Below the pieces are notes generated by a model. That model was not told the DNA's origin. It ran no database searches and saw nothing but the letters and a program-made list of their open reading frames with translations. Positions 55,697-64,000 of a DNA stretch of 64,000 nt are shown here, piece after piece; the first letter of the stretch is position 1; every line of letters starts with the position of its first letter. The translations under genes and the position numbers were made by a program. The stretch covers positions 45,493-109,492 of the forward strand of contig NZ_QWLD01000046.1 of the NCBI RefSeq assembly GCF_003600155.1, written 5' to 3'. This stretch comes from Nesterenkonia muleiensis (GTDB lineage: Bacteria; Actinomycetota; Actinomycetes; Actinomycetales; Micrococcaceae).

Positions 55697-56811
55697 TGAT
55701 CAAGCCTCACCACGTCGTCGTAGTCCTGAGCCTCCCGTGCCAGTTCCCGCACCGGGCGCCCGCCCAGCAGCGCCACCGGGTCCATCCAGCTCCAGGGCAG
55801 CAACACGAAGGCACGGTCTGCGGCCGAGGGGTGCGGCACCTGCAGCCGCGGGGAGTCGATAGTGGCCGAGGCATAGGTCACGATGTCCACGTCCAGGGTC
55901 CGCGGACCGTTGCGCTGGGACCGGACGCGTTTGTGGTCAACCTCGATCTGCTGCGCGAGGTCCAGCAGCTCATGCGGCGAAAGCCTGGTCTCGATCTCCA
56001 CCACCTGGTTGAGGTAGTCACGCTGATCAACCGGCCCGCCCACCGGCTTGGTCCGCGCCAGCGGGGAGGCATTGACTACGACGACGCCCTCAGCCGCCTC
56101 CAGTGCCTGGACAGCTGAGGCCAGCGCAGACCTGGAATCCCCCAAATTTGAGCCCAGGGCCAGCACACTGCGGACCGGGAATGCGGCGGAGAGATCAGGA
56201 TCACGGTAGTGGTCTGCGGCCGCGTCGTCGTGCCCCAGCTCAGCCAAAGAGGTGCGGCCGTAATAGCCCAGGCTCGCGGTGGGGGTGGAGACGGTGACCT
56301 CATGCTCAGCACCGGGCGGCGAGGCCGCTGAGACCGCTGAGGCGGGGTCATCGTCGACCAGTTCACCGTCATAGACTCCGGAGACCTCCGGGCGCGGCTG
56401 CGGCAGCCCAGCCCTTCCGGTCACCTCAGCACTGCCGGTGACCTCGGCACGGCTGCGGTGGACGGTCACCGAGACATCCTCGAAGGTCTGCGCGAGAGGG
56501 GCCTGGGGTTTGTGCACCGTCACCGCAGCGGCCTCGATGCGGGAGTCGGATCTGATGATGGCCTGGACAAGGGTGACGGCCAGAGTTTCGATGAGGTGGA
56601 AACTGCGGCTGGTCACGATGCTCTCGATGAGGTCTGCGACATCGGCGTAGGAGACAGTGTGGGCCAGGCTGTCACTGTCACCAGCAGCGTTGAGGTCCAG
56701 GCGCAGCTCGGCGTCGACTGCCAGCGGCTGGTCAACGGCCTTCTCCTGGTCAAGCACACCGATGCGCGCCGAGAGCTGCAGTCCGCTCAGCCGAATCACG
56801 TCGTAGCCCAT
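55693..56811 (-). CDS. folK: Fused dihydroneopterin aldolase / HPPK
   Basis: Bifunctional folate enzyme. Residues about 1-120 are FolB (LSGLQLSARIGVLDQEK, TVSYADVADLIE, FHLIETLAVTL), and about 205-372 are FolK with LALGSNLGD, TKPVGGPVDQRDYLNQVVEIET-type core and RTLDVDIVTYA. The 80-residue linker between them is Ala/Glu/Val-rich. Start ATG 56811; a dispersed repeat lies just upstream. 372 aa. folE and folP are on the same strand beyond the inserted acdS module. Confidence 0.93.
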   Translation of the reverse strand: MGYDVIRLSGLQLSARIGVLDQEKAVDQPLAVDAELRLDLNAAGDSDSLAHTVSYADVADLIESIVTSRSFHLIETLAVTLVQAIIRSDSRIEAAAVTVHKPQAPLAQTFEDVSVTVHRSRAEVTGSAEVTGRAGLPQPRPEVSGVYDGELVDDDPASAVSAASPPGAEHEVTVSTPTASLGYYGRTSLAELGHDDAAADHYRDPDLSAAFPVRSVLALGSNLGDSRSALASAVQALEAAEGVVVVNASPLARTKPVGGPVDQRDYLNQVVEIETRLSPHELLDLAQQIEVDHKRVRSQRNGPRTLDVDIVTYASATIDSPRLQVPHPSAADRAFVLLPWSWMDPVALLGGRPVRELAREAQDYDDVVRLDQ

Positions 56812-56835
56812 GTCTCCAGGCTACGCCACTGTGCT

Positions 56836-56941
56836 GGTGTCGCGCCTACGGCGCTCCAACCCTCAATCGCCTCGGGAATGCCTGCGCAAGCGCAGCATCC
56901 CGCTCAGCTCAATCGGGCTCCCGGCGGCGGGGAAACCCCGC
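56836..56941. repeat. Intergenic repeat, copy 2
   Basis: Matches copy 1 at 51844 over about 100 bp and shares a 28-bp exact block (56908-56935) with copy 3. It closes with hairpin GCGGGG-AAA-CCCCGC (56927-56941). Lies in the folBK leader region. Confidence 0.75.
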
Positions 56942-57015
56942 CTGCCTCTCGGCGAGCTTGCGCTCGCCATCACGCCTGAAGTCGGCCCGGCCGCTTCACT
57001 TGGGCCTCACCCATC

Positions 57016-57060
57016 ACCCTCAATCGGGCTCCCGGCGGCGGGGAAAACCCCGCGCGCCTC
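57016..57060. repeat. Intergenic repeat, partial copy 3
   Basis: Contains an exact copy (57019-57046) of the 28-bp block of copy 2, followed by GCGGGG-AAAA-CCCCGC (57038-57053). The 5' half of the element is missing, so it is a partial duplication beyond the ABC ATPase stop. Confidence 0.75.
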
Positions 57061-57069
57061 TCAGCTGCC

Positions 57070-57792
57070 TCAGACCAGGCGGGTCACCGTATGCGAGGAG
57101 CTGATGACCTCTGGGTCGTGGCTAGCCACCAGAACTGCCGCACCTGATCTGGCAGCGGTGTGCATGGCGTCGATGACGGTATTAGCGGTGGTGCGGTCCA
57201 GACTGGCGGTCGGCTCATCCAGAGCGATCGCCGTGGGCTGCAGCAGCAGACCCCGGACAATGGCCAAGCGCTGCCGCTCACCCCCCGAAAGGCTGCGGGC
57301 CTTCTGACGCCGGGCCGAGGCAAGTCCGAAGAGCTCCAGCAGCTCATTGGCCCGCTCTGTGATCTCCTTGGTGATGCCTTGGGGCATGGCGGGGATGAGC
57401 ACATTGTCCAGCACAGTCAGCTCTTCGATCACCGTGGCTCCCTGGTCCACATAGCCCATATGCTTGCGCCGCGCTTCAGCCAGCCGTTTGTGGTTGAGAC
57501 CCGCAATGGGCTTCTCCGCCCAGGTGACCGAACCCGCCGTGGGCGCCTGTGTGGCAGTGGCCACCCGCAGCAGAGAGGTCTTTCCCGAGCCGGAACGGCC
57601 AGCCAGGCAGTGCACCCTGCCCTGGGGAATGGTGAGGCTGAAGTCCTTCACGATCACCCGCTCTGCTCCGTCAGCCTCGGTGTACCTGATGGTCACCTCA
57701 TGCAGTTCCACAGCGGGCGGCCCGGTCGGAGCCTCTACCGTGGAGGAATCCGATGGGGCGTGACGTCCGCGGCGCTTGAGGAGTCCTTTCAT
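57070..57792 (-). CDS. Orphan ABC transporter ATPase (LolD/MacB type)
   Basis: Walker A GRSGSGKTS (about 73-81), signature LSGGERQRLAIVRG near 168, Walker B IALDEPTASLD and switch VASHD are all present. 240 aa, with a 25-residue basic Ser/Pro-rich start. No permease is nearby, so it must pair with one elsewhere, or the permease has been lost. It follows the GntR gene on the same strand. Confidence 0.85.
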   Translation of the reverse strand: MKGLLKRRGRHAPSDSSTVEAPTGPPAVELHEVTIRYTEADGAERVIVKDFSLTIPQGRVHCLAGRSGSGKTSLLRVATATQAPTAGSVTWAEKPIAGLNHKRLAEARRKHMGYVDQGATVIEELTVLDNVLIPAMPQGITKEITERANELLELFGLASARRQKARSLSGGERQRLAIVRGLLLQPTAIALDEPTASLDRTTANTVIDAMHTAARSGAAVLVASHDPEVISSSHTVTRLV

Positions 57793-57846
57793 GCCTGTCT
57801 ACCCTACACAGTGGAGACTTCGCAGAGGGCTTCACCCGCCCCTGAC

Positions 57847-58488
57847 TCAGGCTTCCAGGGCCAACCAGTTCTCACGGGTGAGATCAGCGCACAGGTCGGC
57901 GTCGCCCTGAGCTGCCGCATCGATGATCTGCTCATGATGTGCCACAGACGCGCGGGCCCGGGCAGAATCAAAGTGCAGATACTCTGCACGCCGGAGCACA
58001 GGCATCACCTGCTCCAACTGCGCGGTGAGCGTGGAGTTTCCACTCACATGGGCGAAAACCTCGTGGAAGGCGTCATCGGCTTCCACGCACTGCTCAGGGT
58101 CTTGGACATCGAGTCCTTGACGGAGGCTATCGTTGGCTGCCCTGAGCCGCTGCAGATCCGCGGGCTCCAACCGGGGCGCGGCCAACCGAGATGCCAGGGC
58201 ATGCAACTCCGCGGCAACCACGCGCGTCTGCTCCACCGCGGTCTCATCATGAGGGGTGACCACGGTCGACCGCCCAGGAACCGCGGTGACCAGTCCGGTG
58301 CGCTCCAAACGCAGGAGAGCTTCCCTGATGGGAGTGCGGGAGACCGCCAACCATTCTTGAAGCTGGGTGTCCACCAGCTTCTCCCCCGGTCTGAGCTGGC
58401 CTCGAACGATGGCATCGCGAATGGCGCGGTAGACGTCGTCGCGCAGCAGCGTCCGGCGCCGCACGGGGCTTGTTGTTGGGACCGGCAT
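57847..58488 (-). CDS. GntR-family regulator (FCD subfamily), probable acdS regulator
   Basis: N-terminal winged HTH (DDVYRAIRDAIVRGQLRPGEKL, then WLAVSRTPIREALLRLERTGLV) and a C-terminal FCD ligand domain (residues about 88-210, with D and H metal-type residues in DDAFHEVFAH and VAHHEQI). Divergent from acdS, and a perfect 16-bp palindrome lies between them. 213 aa; the ligand is plausibly ACC or a related acid, unlike the Lrp-type AcdR of proteobacteria. Confidence 0.85.
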   Translation of the reverse strand: MPVPTTSPVRRRTLLRDDVYRAIRDAIVRGQLRPGEKLVDTQLQEWLAVSRTPIREALLRLERTGLVTAVPGRSTVVTPHDETAVEQTRVVAAELHALASRLAAPRLEPADLQRLRAANDSLRQGLDVQDPEQCVEADDAFHEVFAHVSGNSTLTAQLEQVMPVLRRAEYLHFDSARARASVAHHEQIIDAAAQGDADLCADLTRENWLALEA

Positions 58489-58532
58489 GCCAAGAATCCT
58501 ATGTCAGCTATTGACGAGAGAGACTTTCTGAT

Positions 58533-58548
58533 ATGCAATATATTGCAT
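58533..58548. promoter_or_regulatory. Perfect 16-bp palindrome between gntR and acdS
   Basis: ATGCAATATATTGCAT, 54 bp before acdS and 45 bp before the gntR start. FCD-type GntR proteins typically bind such dyads, so it is a likely operator for both genes. Confidence 0.75.
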
Positions 58549-58601
58549 GTTGGACCTGTTCCCAGCCATCTGTCCTGCCTTCGACCCGAGGAGAACCAAC
58601 C

Positions 58602-59606
58602 ATGGCCTTATCCGATTTTGAACGCTATCCCCTGACCTTCGGACCCAGCCCGGTTCACCGGCTGGACAGGCTAACCGCGCATCTGGGCGGGGCGACGATC
58701 TGGGCGAAACGGGAAGATGTCAGCTCAGGACTGGCCTTCGGCGGAAACAAGACCCGCAAGCTGGAGTACATCGTTCCGGACATTCTCGCCTGCGGCGCCG
58801 ACACCTTGGTGAGCATCGGCGGCTACCAGTCCAACCACACCCGACAAGTGGCTGCGGTGGCCGCCAAACTGGGCCTGAGAGCACGTCTGGTGCAGGAGAA
58901 GTGGGTGGACTGGCCCGATGCGGTCAACGACAAAGTGGGCAATATCCTGCTCTCCCGGCTGATGGGTGCCGAGGTGACTCTGCACCCCGCCGGATTCGAC
59001 ATCGGCATCCGGTCCAGCTGGCAGGAGGCCATCAGCGAGGTGGAGGATGCCGGAGGGGTTCCCTATGCCATTCCGGCCGGCGCCTCCGAGCACAAGTACG
59101 GCGGACTCGGCTTCGCCAACTGGGCCTATGAGGTCCAGCAGCAGGAGGAGGAGCTCGGCGTCTTCTTCGACACGATCGTGGTCTGCACCGTCACGGGATC
59201 GACCCACGCCGGGATGGTCGCCGGATTCGCCGGCCAGGACCAGCCCCGCCAAGTGCTGGGCATCGATGCATCGGCCACCATCGAGAAAACCCGCGAGCAG
59301 GTCGCCCGGATTGCCCGGAACACCGCGGAGCTGATCAGCCTGGGCCGAGACCTGCGCGATGATGAGATCACCGTGCTTGAAGGCTGGGCGGGGGATCTCT
59401 ATGGAGTTCCGGTGGAATCGACTGTCGAGGCCATGCGGACCAGTGCCCAGCTGGAAGGGATGATCATCGATCCGGTCTACGAGGGCAAGTCGATGGCCGG
59501 GCTGATAGACCTGGTCAGCTCAGGCCGGATCGGCAGGGAGTCGAACGTTCTCTACGCGCACCTGGGCGGCCAGCCAGCATTGAACGCCTACTCCGGAATC
59601 CTCTAA
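58602..59606 (+). CDS. acdS: 1-aminocyclopropane-1-carboxylate deaminase
   Basis: PLP enzyme converting ACC, the plant ethylene precursor, to 2-oxobutyrate and ammonia. Diagnostic residues match Pseudomonas AcdS within one position: K50 (PLP Lys, GGNKTRK), S77, Y293, E294 (DPVYEGKSM) and L321 (LYAHLGG). These separate true ACC deaminase from D-cysteine desulfhydrase. GAGGAG precedes ATG 58602. 334 aa. It overlaps the convergent folP stop by 4 bp. Suggests plant or detritus contact for the host. Confidence 0.93.
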   Translation: MALSDFERYPLTFGPSPVHRLDRLTAHLGGATIWAKREDVSSGLAFGGNKTRKLEYIVPDILACGADTLVSIGGYQSNHTRQVAAVAAKLGLRARLVQEKWVDWPDAVNDKVGNILLSRLMGAEVTLHPAGFDIGIRSSWQEAISEVEDAGGVPYAIPAGASEHKYGGLGFANWAYEVQQQEEELGVFFDTIVVCTVTGSTHAGMVAGFAGQDQPRQVLGIDASATIEKTREQVARIARNTAELISLGRDLRDDEITVLEGWAGDLYGVPVESTVEAMRTSAQLEGMIIDPVYEGKSMAGLIDLVSSGRIGRESNVLYAHLGGQPALNAYSGIL

Positions 59607-60592
59607 GCGAAGGGACCGAGGCCGCCCACTGCGCTCATCACCTGCAGGACGTCGGCGGTGGGCCTGGGGGCATGGACCCGGACTGCCCAACAGCCGGCCC
59701 GGGCGGCATAGAGGCTGAGTGCAGCAGTGGCGGTGTCGCCTTCACCAGAGGGTCGGAGGCCGGAGTCTGCCTCGGCTAACAGCCTGCCGAGGAATCCTTT
59801 GCGTGAGGCGCCGAAGAGCACCCGGTGACGCATCCCTCCCGCCTCAAGCGCGGTGAACCTGTGCAGGTTCCGGATCAACTCCCAGTTCTGCTGGTGGGTC
59901 TTGGCGAAACCGATGCCCGGGTCCAGGATGACACGCTCAGGAGCCACGCCGGCGTCCAGGTACCTCTGCCGGACTCCCAGGAGTTCGGACAGCACCACCA
60001 CGACGACGCCGGGCGCATCTGCCAACCCATCAACTGCCAGGCCCTGGCGCTCCAAGCCGCTCAACAGAGCAGGTGAGGCGGTGCCGTCGTAATCAGTCTT
60101 CTCCTGCATGGTCTTGGAATCGCCGCGGTTATGCGTCACCACAATGCTGCAGCCGTACTCAGCGACCAGCGGCGGCATGGCCTCGTCGGTGAGCAGCCCG
60201 GAGACATCGTTGATGATCAGCCCGCAGGCGCGGTCTCCGGCTAACTGGAGTGCAGCGCGGGCCGTTGCCGGGTGCCGGGTATCGACCGACAGCCGCAACA
60301 CATCCTCCTCAGGGGCAGCGGTCTCCCGGTCTGCGGCGAACCCCTGGACCAGCAGCGCCTCCAGGACGGGCAGAACACGCCGCTGCTCCTCATCCGGCTC
60401 GACTGGATCAGCGCCGGGACGGGTGGACTCGCCGCCCAGGTCGATGATGTGCGCGCCCTGGGACACCAACCGGCGGGCTTCAGAGACTGCCCGCTCCACA
60501 TCCACTCCCGCGGCAGCCGACTCCGGGAGGAACCGCCCGCCGTCGGAGAAGCTGTCCGGGGTCAGATTGAGGATCCCCATCACCAATGTCAT
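59603..60592 (-). CDS. folP: Dihydropteroate synthase
   Basis: Condenses the pterin with para-aminobenzoate. Motifs [11 protein letters not shown] (8-18), GGESTRPGA (near 53-61), [23 protein letters not shown] and [11 protein letters not shown] are all intact. 329 aa, longer than usual because of two extra loops (about 88-98 and 185-205). Starts 7 bp after folE. The sulfonamide-contact residues are not unusual to the eye. Confidence 0.95.
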   Translation of the reverse strand: MTLVMGILNLTPDSFSDGGRFLPESAAAGVDVERAVSEARRLVSQGAHIIDLGGESTRPGADPVEPDEEQRRVLPVLEALLVQGFAADRETAAPEEDVLRLSVDTRHPATARAALQLAGDRACGLIINDVSGLLTDEAMPPLVAEYGCSIVVTHNRGDSKTMQEKTDYDGTASPALLSGLERQGLAVDGLADAPGVVVVVLSELLGVRQRYLDAGVAPERVILDPGIGFAKTHQQNWELIRNLHRFTALEAGGMRHRVLFGASRKGFLGRLLAEADSGLRPSGEGDTATAALSLYAARAGCWAVRVHAPRPTADVLQVMSAVGGLGPFA

Positions 60593-60599
60593 AGCGGCC

Positions 60600-61187
60600 T
60601 CAACTGTGCAGGATGAGGCTCATCGCCTCTGAACGGGTAGCGGCGTTGCGCAGTGCTCCGCGGACCGCGGAGGTGACGGTCTTCGCCCCAGGCTTAGAGG
60701 CCCCCCGCATGGACATGCACAGGTGTTCGGCCTCCATCACCACAATCACCCCTTGGGGCTGCAGATGCTTCATCAGCGCATCGGCCACCTGGGTGGTCAG
60801 CTGCTCCTGGATCTGCGGACGCTTGGCGAAGATGTCCACCAGCCGGGCAAGCTTGGACAGCCCGGTGACTTTGCCCTCCTCGGCCGGAATGTAGCCGACA
60901 TGCGCGTTTCCGTAGAAAGGCACCAGATGGTGCTCACACATGGAGTAGAAAGGGACATCGCGGACCAGGACCAGCTCCTGGTGGCCGATGTCGAAGGTGG
61001 TGCCCAGCAGCTCGGCCGGATCCTGGTGCAGACCTTTGAAGGCTTCGGCATAGGCGCTGGCCACCCGGGACGGGGTCTCCCGCAGCCCCTCACGGTCCGG
61101 GTCCTCCCCCACCGCCAGCAGAATCTCGCGCACCGCCGCTTCAATGCGAGGAAGATCGACGACGCCGTCGCTCGCCTCAGTCACCAT
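60600..61187 (-). CDS. folE: GTP cyclohydrolase I
   Basis: First step of folate synthesis, making dihydroneopterin triphosphate. Zinc site in [12 protein letters not shown] (C and H) and EHLCMSMRG; the [12 protein letters not shown] and [12 protein letters not shown] helices are typical. 195 aa. AAGGAGG lies just upstream; ATG 61187 is used, and GTG 61184 would have better spacing. Upstream is a long inverted repeat. Confidence 0.95.
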   Translation of the reverse strand: MVTEASDGVVDLPRIEAAVREILLAVGEDPDREGLRETPSRVASAYAEAFKGLHQDPAELLGTTFDIGHQELVLVRDVPFYSMCEHHLVPFYGNAHVGYIPAEEGKVTGLSKLARLVDIFAKRPQIQEQLTTQVADALMKHLQPQGVIVVMEAEHLCMSMRGASKPGAKTVTSAVRGALRNAATRSEAMSLILHS

Positions 61188-61220
61188 GCCCTCCTTGTTC
61201 AACCGCCGTCCACCCCCGCC

Positions 61221-61285
61221 GACTGGCCGCGTGCGCCGCTAATTGTGCCAGGTTCATCGCGAATTACGGGTCTACGCGGCCAGTC
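61221..61285. terminator. Long-range inverted repeat between ftsH and folE
   Basis: GACTGGCCGCGT (61221-61232) and ACGCGGCCAGTC (61274-61285) pair perfectly over 12 bp around 41 nt. It lies in the 111-bp gap. It could end the ftsH transcript or attenuate folE; no U-run follows. Confidence 0.55.
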
Positions 61286-61298
61286 GATATCTGAGGGG

Positions 61299-63329
61299 TC
61301 AATCATTGGCGTCCTGGCCGCCAGAAGGAGTGGTCTCCCCCGGCTCGGTCCCAATGAACTCAGGCTCTGTCGCTGCCTCGACACCGTTGGTGGAGGCAGC
61401 CTCACCGTCGGCGGCCTCCTCCGCCACGACCGTACCCTCCATCACGATAGGCCGGGCGGGGCTGGACTCCCAGACCTCGCGCTTGGGCCGCTTGGTCACA
61501 TCCTTGAAGATCTCGGCGACCTCCTTGGCGTTGAGCGTCTCGACCCGCAGCAGCTCCTCAGCCAGGGTGTCGAGGATGTGCCGATTCTCGTTGAGCGCCC
61601 AGTAGGCCTCATCGTGGGCCTCGTCGATGATGGCGCGCACCTCGGAGTCGATGATCGCGGCGAGCTCCTCGGAGTAGTCCTTCCCGGTGGTCATCTCCTT
61701 GCCCAAGAACGGGTTGGAGTCCCCGGTCCCGAGCTTGACCGAGCCGACCTTGGAGCTCATCCCGTATTCGGTGACCATCCGGCGCGCGGTGTCGGTGGCT
61801 TTCTGGATGTCGTTGGCCGCACCGGTGGACGGGTCGTGGAAGACGATCTCCTCGGCGACCCGGCCCCCCATGGCATAGGCGATGGTGTCCAGCAGCTCGT
61901 TGCGGGTAGTGGAGTACTTGTCGTCCTCGGGGATCACCATGGTGTAGCCCAGTGCCCGGCCGCGCGGCAGGATGGTGATCTTGGTGACCGGAGCCGAGTA
62001 GTTCAGCGCAGCAGCCACCAGGGCATGGCCGCCTTCGTGGTAGGCGGTGACCCGGCGCTCGTGGTCCTTCATCAGCCGGGTGCGCTTCTGCGGTCCGGCC
62101 ATCACCCGGTCGATGGCCTCGTCGATGGCCCGGTCGTCGATCAGGTCGGCGTTGGAGCGGGCGGTGAGCAGCGCGGCCTCGTTGAGCACATTGGCCAGAT
62201 CGGCCCCGGTGAATCCGGGCGTCTTGCGGGCCACCTGCCCCAGATCCAGATCGGAGACCATGGGCTTGCCCTTGGCGTGGACATTCAGGATCTCTTTGCG
62301 GCCGTTGAAGTCGGGCGGCTCGACCGGGATCTGTCGGTCGAACCGTCCTGGGCGCAGCAGAGCGGGGTCGAGCACATCGGGCCGGTTGGTCGCTGCGATG
62401 ACGATGATGTTGGCGTTGGCGTCGAAGCCGTCCATCTCCACCAGCAGCTGATTCAGGGTCTGCTCGCGCTCGTCGTTGCCGCCGCCCACACCGGCACCGC
62501 GCTGACGCCCGACGGCGTCGATCTCGTCGACGAAGATGATCGCCGGGGAGTTCTCCTTGGCCTGTTTGAACAGGTCCCGGACCCGGGAGGCGCCCACGCC
62601 GACGAACATCTCGACGAAGTCCGAGCCGGAGATCGAGTAGAAGGATCCTCCTGCCTCACCGGCCACCGCTTTGGCCAGCAGGGTCTTGCCGGTGCCGGGC
62701 GGGCCGTAGAGCAGCACACCTTTGGGGATCTTCGCCCCCAGCCGCTGGAACTTCTCCGGCTCGGAGAGGAACTCCTTGATCTCGTGGAGCTCCTCAACGG
62801 CTTCCTCGGCTCCGGCGACGTCGGTGAAGTTCACCTGCGGCATGTCCTTGTCGAACATCTTGGCCTTGGACTTGCCGAACTGCATGACCCGGGACCCGCC
62901 GCCGGACATTCGCATGATCAGCCAGATGAAGATGGCGGCGATGATCAGAAACGGGATCATGAACCCGAGCATCGACAGCAGCCAATTCGACTGCTCCGGC
63001 TCGTCGGTGTACCCCTCCAGGTCGGCGGAGGCAATCGACTCCACCACGGTCTCTGCGCGGGCCTGGGAGAAGTGGAAGTGGACGGCGTCGTCGTACTCGG
63101 TGCCATCCAGCTCGAAGGACTCCGCCAAGGTCAGGTCCACCCGCGAATCGCCGTCGTCGATCCTGGCTTCGGTGACCTGCCCCTCGTCAAGGAGCTCCAT
63201 GCCGATATTGGTGTCCACGCGCTGACCGGAGCCGGAGGTGCTGAACAGGGCAGGCACCGCCACAAGCAGGATCACCACTGCCAGAAGAATCCAGAACAGC
63301 GGGCCGGTGAAGATTTTCTTGAAGTTCAT
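61299..63329 (-). CDS. ftsH: ATP-dependent zinc metalloprotease FtsH
   Basis: Membrane-anchored protease for quality control. Two TM helices (about 10-29 and 115-138) flank a periplasm-side domain; Walker A GPPGTGKT near 207-214, Walker [10 protein letters not shown], second region of homology [20 protein letters not shown], and the zinc motif HEGGH near 429-433. 676 aa, with an acidic tail. Start ATG 63329. Confidence 0.96.
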   Translation of the reverse strand: MNFKKIFTGPLFWILLAVVILLVAVPALFSTSGSGQRVDTNIGMELLDEGQVTEARIDDGDSRVDLTLAESFELDGTEYDDAVHFHFSQARAETVVESIASADLEGYTDEPEQSNWLLSMLGFMIPFLIIAAIFIWLIMRMSGGGSRVMQFGKSKAKMFDKDMPQVNFTDVAGAEEAVEELHEIKEFLSEPEKFQRLGAKIPKGVLLYGPPGTGKTLLAKAVAGEAGGSFYSISGSDFVEMFVGVGASRVRDLFKQAKENSPAIIFVDEIDAVGRQRGAGVGGGNDEREQTLNQLLVEMDGFDANANIIVIAATNRPDVLDPALLRPGRFDRQIPVEPPDFNGRKEILNVHAKGKPMVSDLDLGQVARKTPGFTGADLANVLNEAALLTARSNADLIDDRAIDEAIDRVMAGPQKRTRLMKDHERRVTAYHEGGHALVAAALNYSAPVTKITILPRGRALGYTMVIPEDDKYSTTRNELLDTIAYAMGGRVAEEIVFHDPSTGAANDIQKATDTARRMVTEYGMSSKVGSVKLGTGDSNPFLGKEMTTGKDYSEELAAIIDSEVRAIIDEAHDEAYWALNENRHILDTLAEELLRVETLNAKEVAEIFKDVTKRPKREVWESSPARPIVMEGTVVAEEAADGEAASTNGVEAATEPEFIGTEPGETTPSGGQDAND

Positions 63330-63665
63330 TAAGCTCCGTGAAAAGCGTGCGAGCAGAAAGTAAGGGATCAGCTCTACACGGTACTAGAGCACGACGACGC
63401 CCGCGAAGCCCAAGCGCCGGCGTTCGCCTCAGGCGGAGGGCTACCTAACAAGAACGAGGGCTCAGCACGGTCAGAAGAATCTGGCAGCTGTGCGTCGCTA
63501 CCACTTCCCTAAGCCTGACCGCCTTGCGACTCAATGGTCGCGTGCGCCGAAGACCCTCGAATAGCTGAGTCGCATCGATGGAGCGACTTTACCTGTTAAG
63601 GATATCTGGCAGGAAAGCCACTCCATCTCAAATTAAAATCTCAGGAAACAGCTACAAAGTAATCT
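63330..63665. other. 336-bp gap upstream of ftsH
   Basis: No gene and no clear hairpin is seen. The right part (63590-63660) is AT-rich and may carry the end of the surface-protein transcript; the left part should hold the ftsH promoter, but no reliable -35/-10 pair can be marked. Confidence 0.5.
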
Positions 63666-64000
63666 CTATCGACGTTCACCGCGAGATAATCTATGCCTGA
63701 CCCCGATGAGAACAGTCGCTCCAATAGTGAGTAAGACAATGATCCCTGCCGCGATGAGTGGCATATTGGCTGCGGTTCCTGTAGCGGCGAGAGCTGATCC
63801 GAGAGATCCGCTTTCGCTAGCGGCCGGACTGTCTGCGGCTGGCGAAGCTTCAGCCGCTGGGGGAGTCTCCTCTGCCGGAGGAGGACTCTCCTCAACCGGC
63901 GGGGAGGACCCCTCTACCGGAGGAGTACTCTCCTCCTCAGCAGGCACCGACACCGAAGGAGACGGCTCCTCAACCGGCGGAGAGGACCCCTCTACCGGAG
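63666..64000 (-). CDS. LAXTG-anchored surface protein, C-terminal part
   Basis: Only the 3' end is in the window. A Pro/Glu/Ser-rich stalk contains PVEGSSPPVEE twice, 78 bp apart, then an Ala-rich linker. The sorting signal follows: LAATG (63777-63791), a hydrophobic stretch (MPLIAAGIIVLLTIGATVLIG) and a basic tail ending RHRLSRGERR. LAXTG is the class E sortase motif. The apparent start at 63953 lies inside the repeat region and is not real; the frame stays open to the window edge. Confidence 0.85.
   Translation of the reverse strand, partial: PVEGSSPPVEEPSPSVSVPAEEESTPPVEGSSPPVEESPPPAEETPPAAEASPAADSPAASESGSLGSALAATGTAANMPLIAAGIIVLLTIGATVLIGVRHRLSRGERR

Noticed and set aside
60723..63332. 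Very long open frame (869 codons) on the + strand opposite folE and ftsH
   Set aside because: It is antisense to two well-supported genes and its translation shows no domain; long antisense frames are common in high-GC DNA.

Overview
The window is high-GC actinobacterial DNA, most likely from a Micrococcaceae relative (Nesterenkonia/Arthrobacter-like). The indicators are a menaquinone (men) pathway, Lsr2, ClpC, FtsH, an LAXTG-type surface protein, GTG/TTG starts and a folate-pantothenate gene block typical of that family. No rRNA, tRNA, CRISPR array or complete insertion sequence was seen.

Layout. 1-11 kb: partial fprA, an acidic protein and a HIT hydrolase, then menaquinone genes (long-chain polyprenyl diphosphate synthase, menG, menF, menD, menC), a PAP2 phosphatase and mutY. 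11-16.5 kb: FUSC-like membrane protein, an AT-richer membrane protein of unknown function, radA and an AraC/GyrI-like regulator. 16.7-23.5 kb: a cyclic-ketone catabolic cluster (zinc alcohol dehydrogenase, SDR, cyclohexanone-type Baeyer-Villiger monooxygenase, HSL-family esterase) divergent from an AcoR-like regulator. 23.7-30.7 kb: clpC, lsr2, a 58-residue membrane protein, lysS and an M13 peptidase.

30.9-48.9 kb: a large aromatic-acid locus. It has a ring-hydroxylating dioxygenase (alpha, beta, Rieske ferredoxin, ferredoxin reductase), a dihydrodiol dehydrogenase, and homologues of all six Mhp catabolic enzymes (MhpA, B, C, D, E, F). With them are an IclR regulator, an MHS-type transporter, a CoA ligase and two hotdog thioesterases. 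Together these could take 3-phenylpropionate or cinnamate-like acids to pyruvate, acetyl-CoA and a C4 dicarboxylate. Three promoter regions share a 17-bp dyad (GTKCCG-N5-YGGVAC), a candidate shared operator.

49-64 kb: a DUF4097 protein and a ribbon-helix-helix protein with iteron-like promoter repeats, then panC, a DUF2520 protein, two PH-domain proteins, a DUF3180 protein and a folB-folK fusion. An inserted module of an orphan ABC ATPase, a GntR regulator and an ACC deaminase (acdS) follows, then folP, folE, ftsH and the 3' end of a repeat-rich LAXTG surface protein. The minus-strand order ftsH-folE-folP-folBK-...-panC-lysS-lsr2-clpC-radA looks like an ancestral housekeeping backbone into which at least three accessory modules (acdS, hca/mhp, cyclic ketone) were inserted. 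Dispersed intergenic repeats lie next to panC and folBK.
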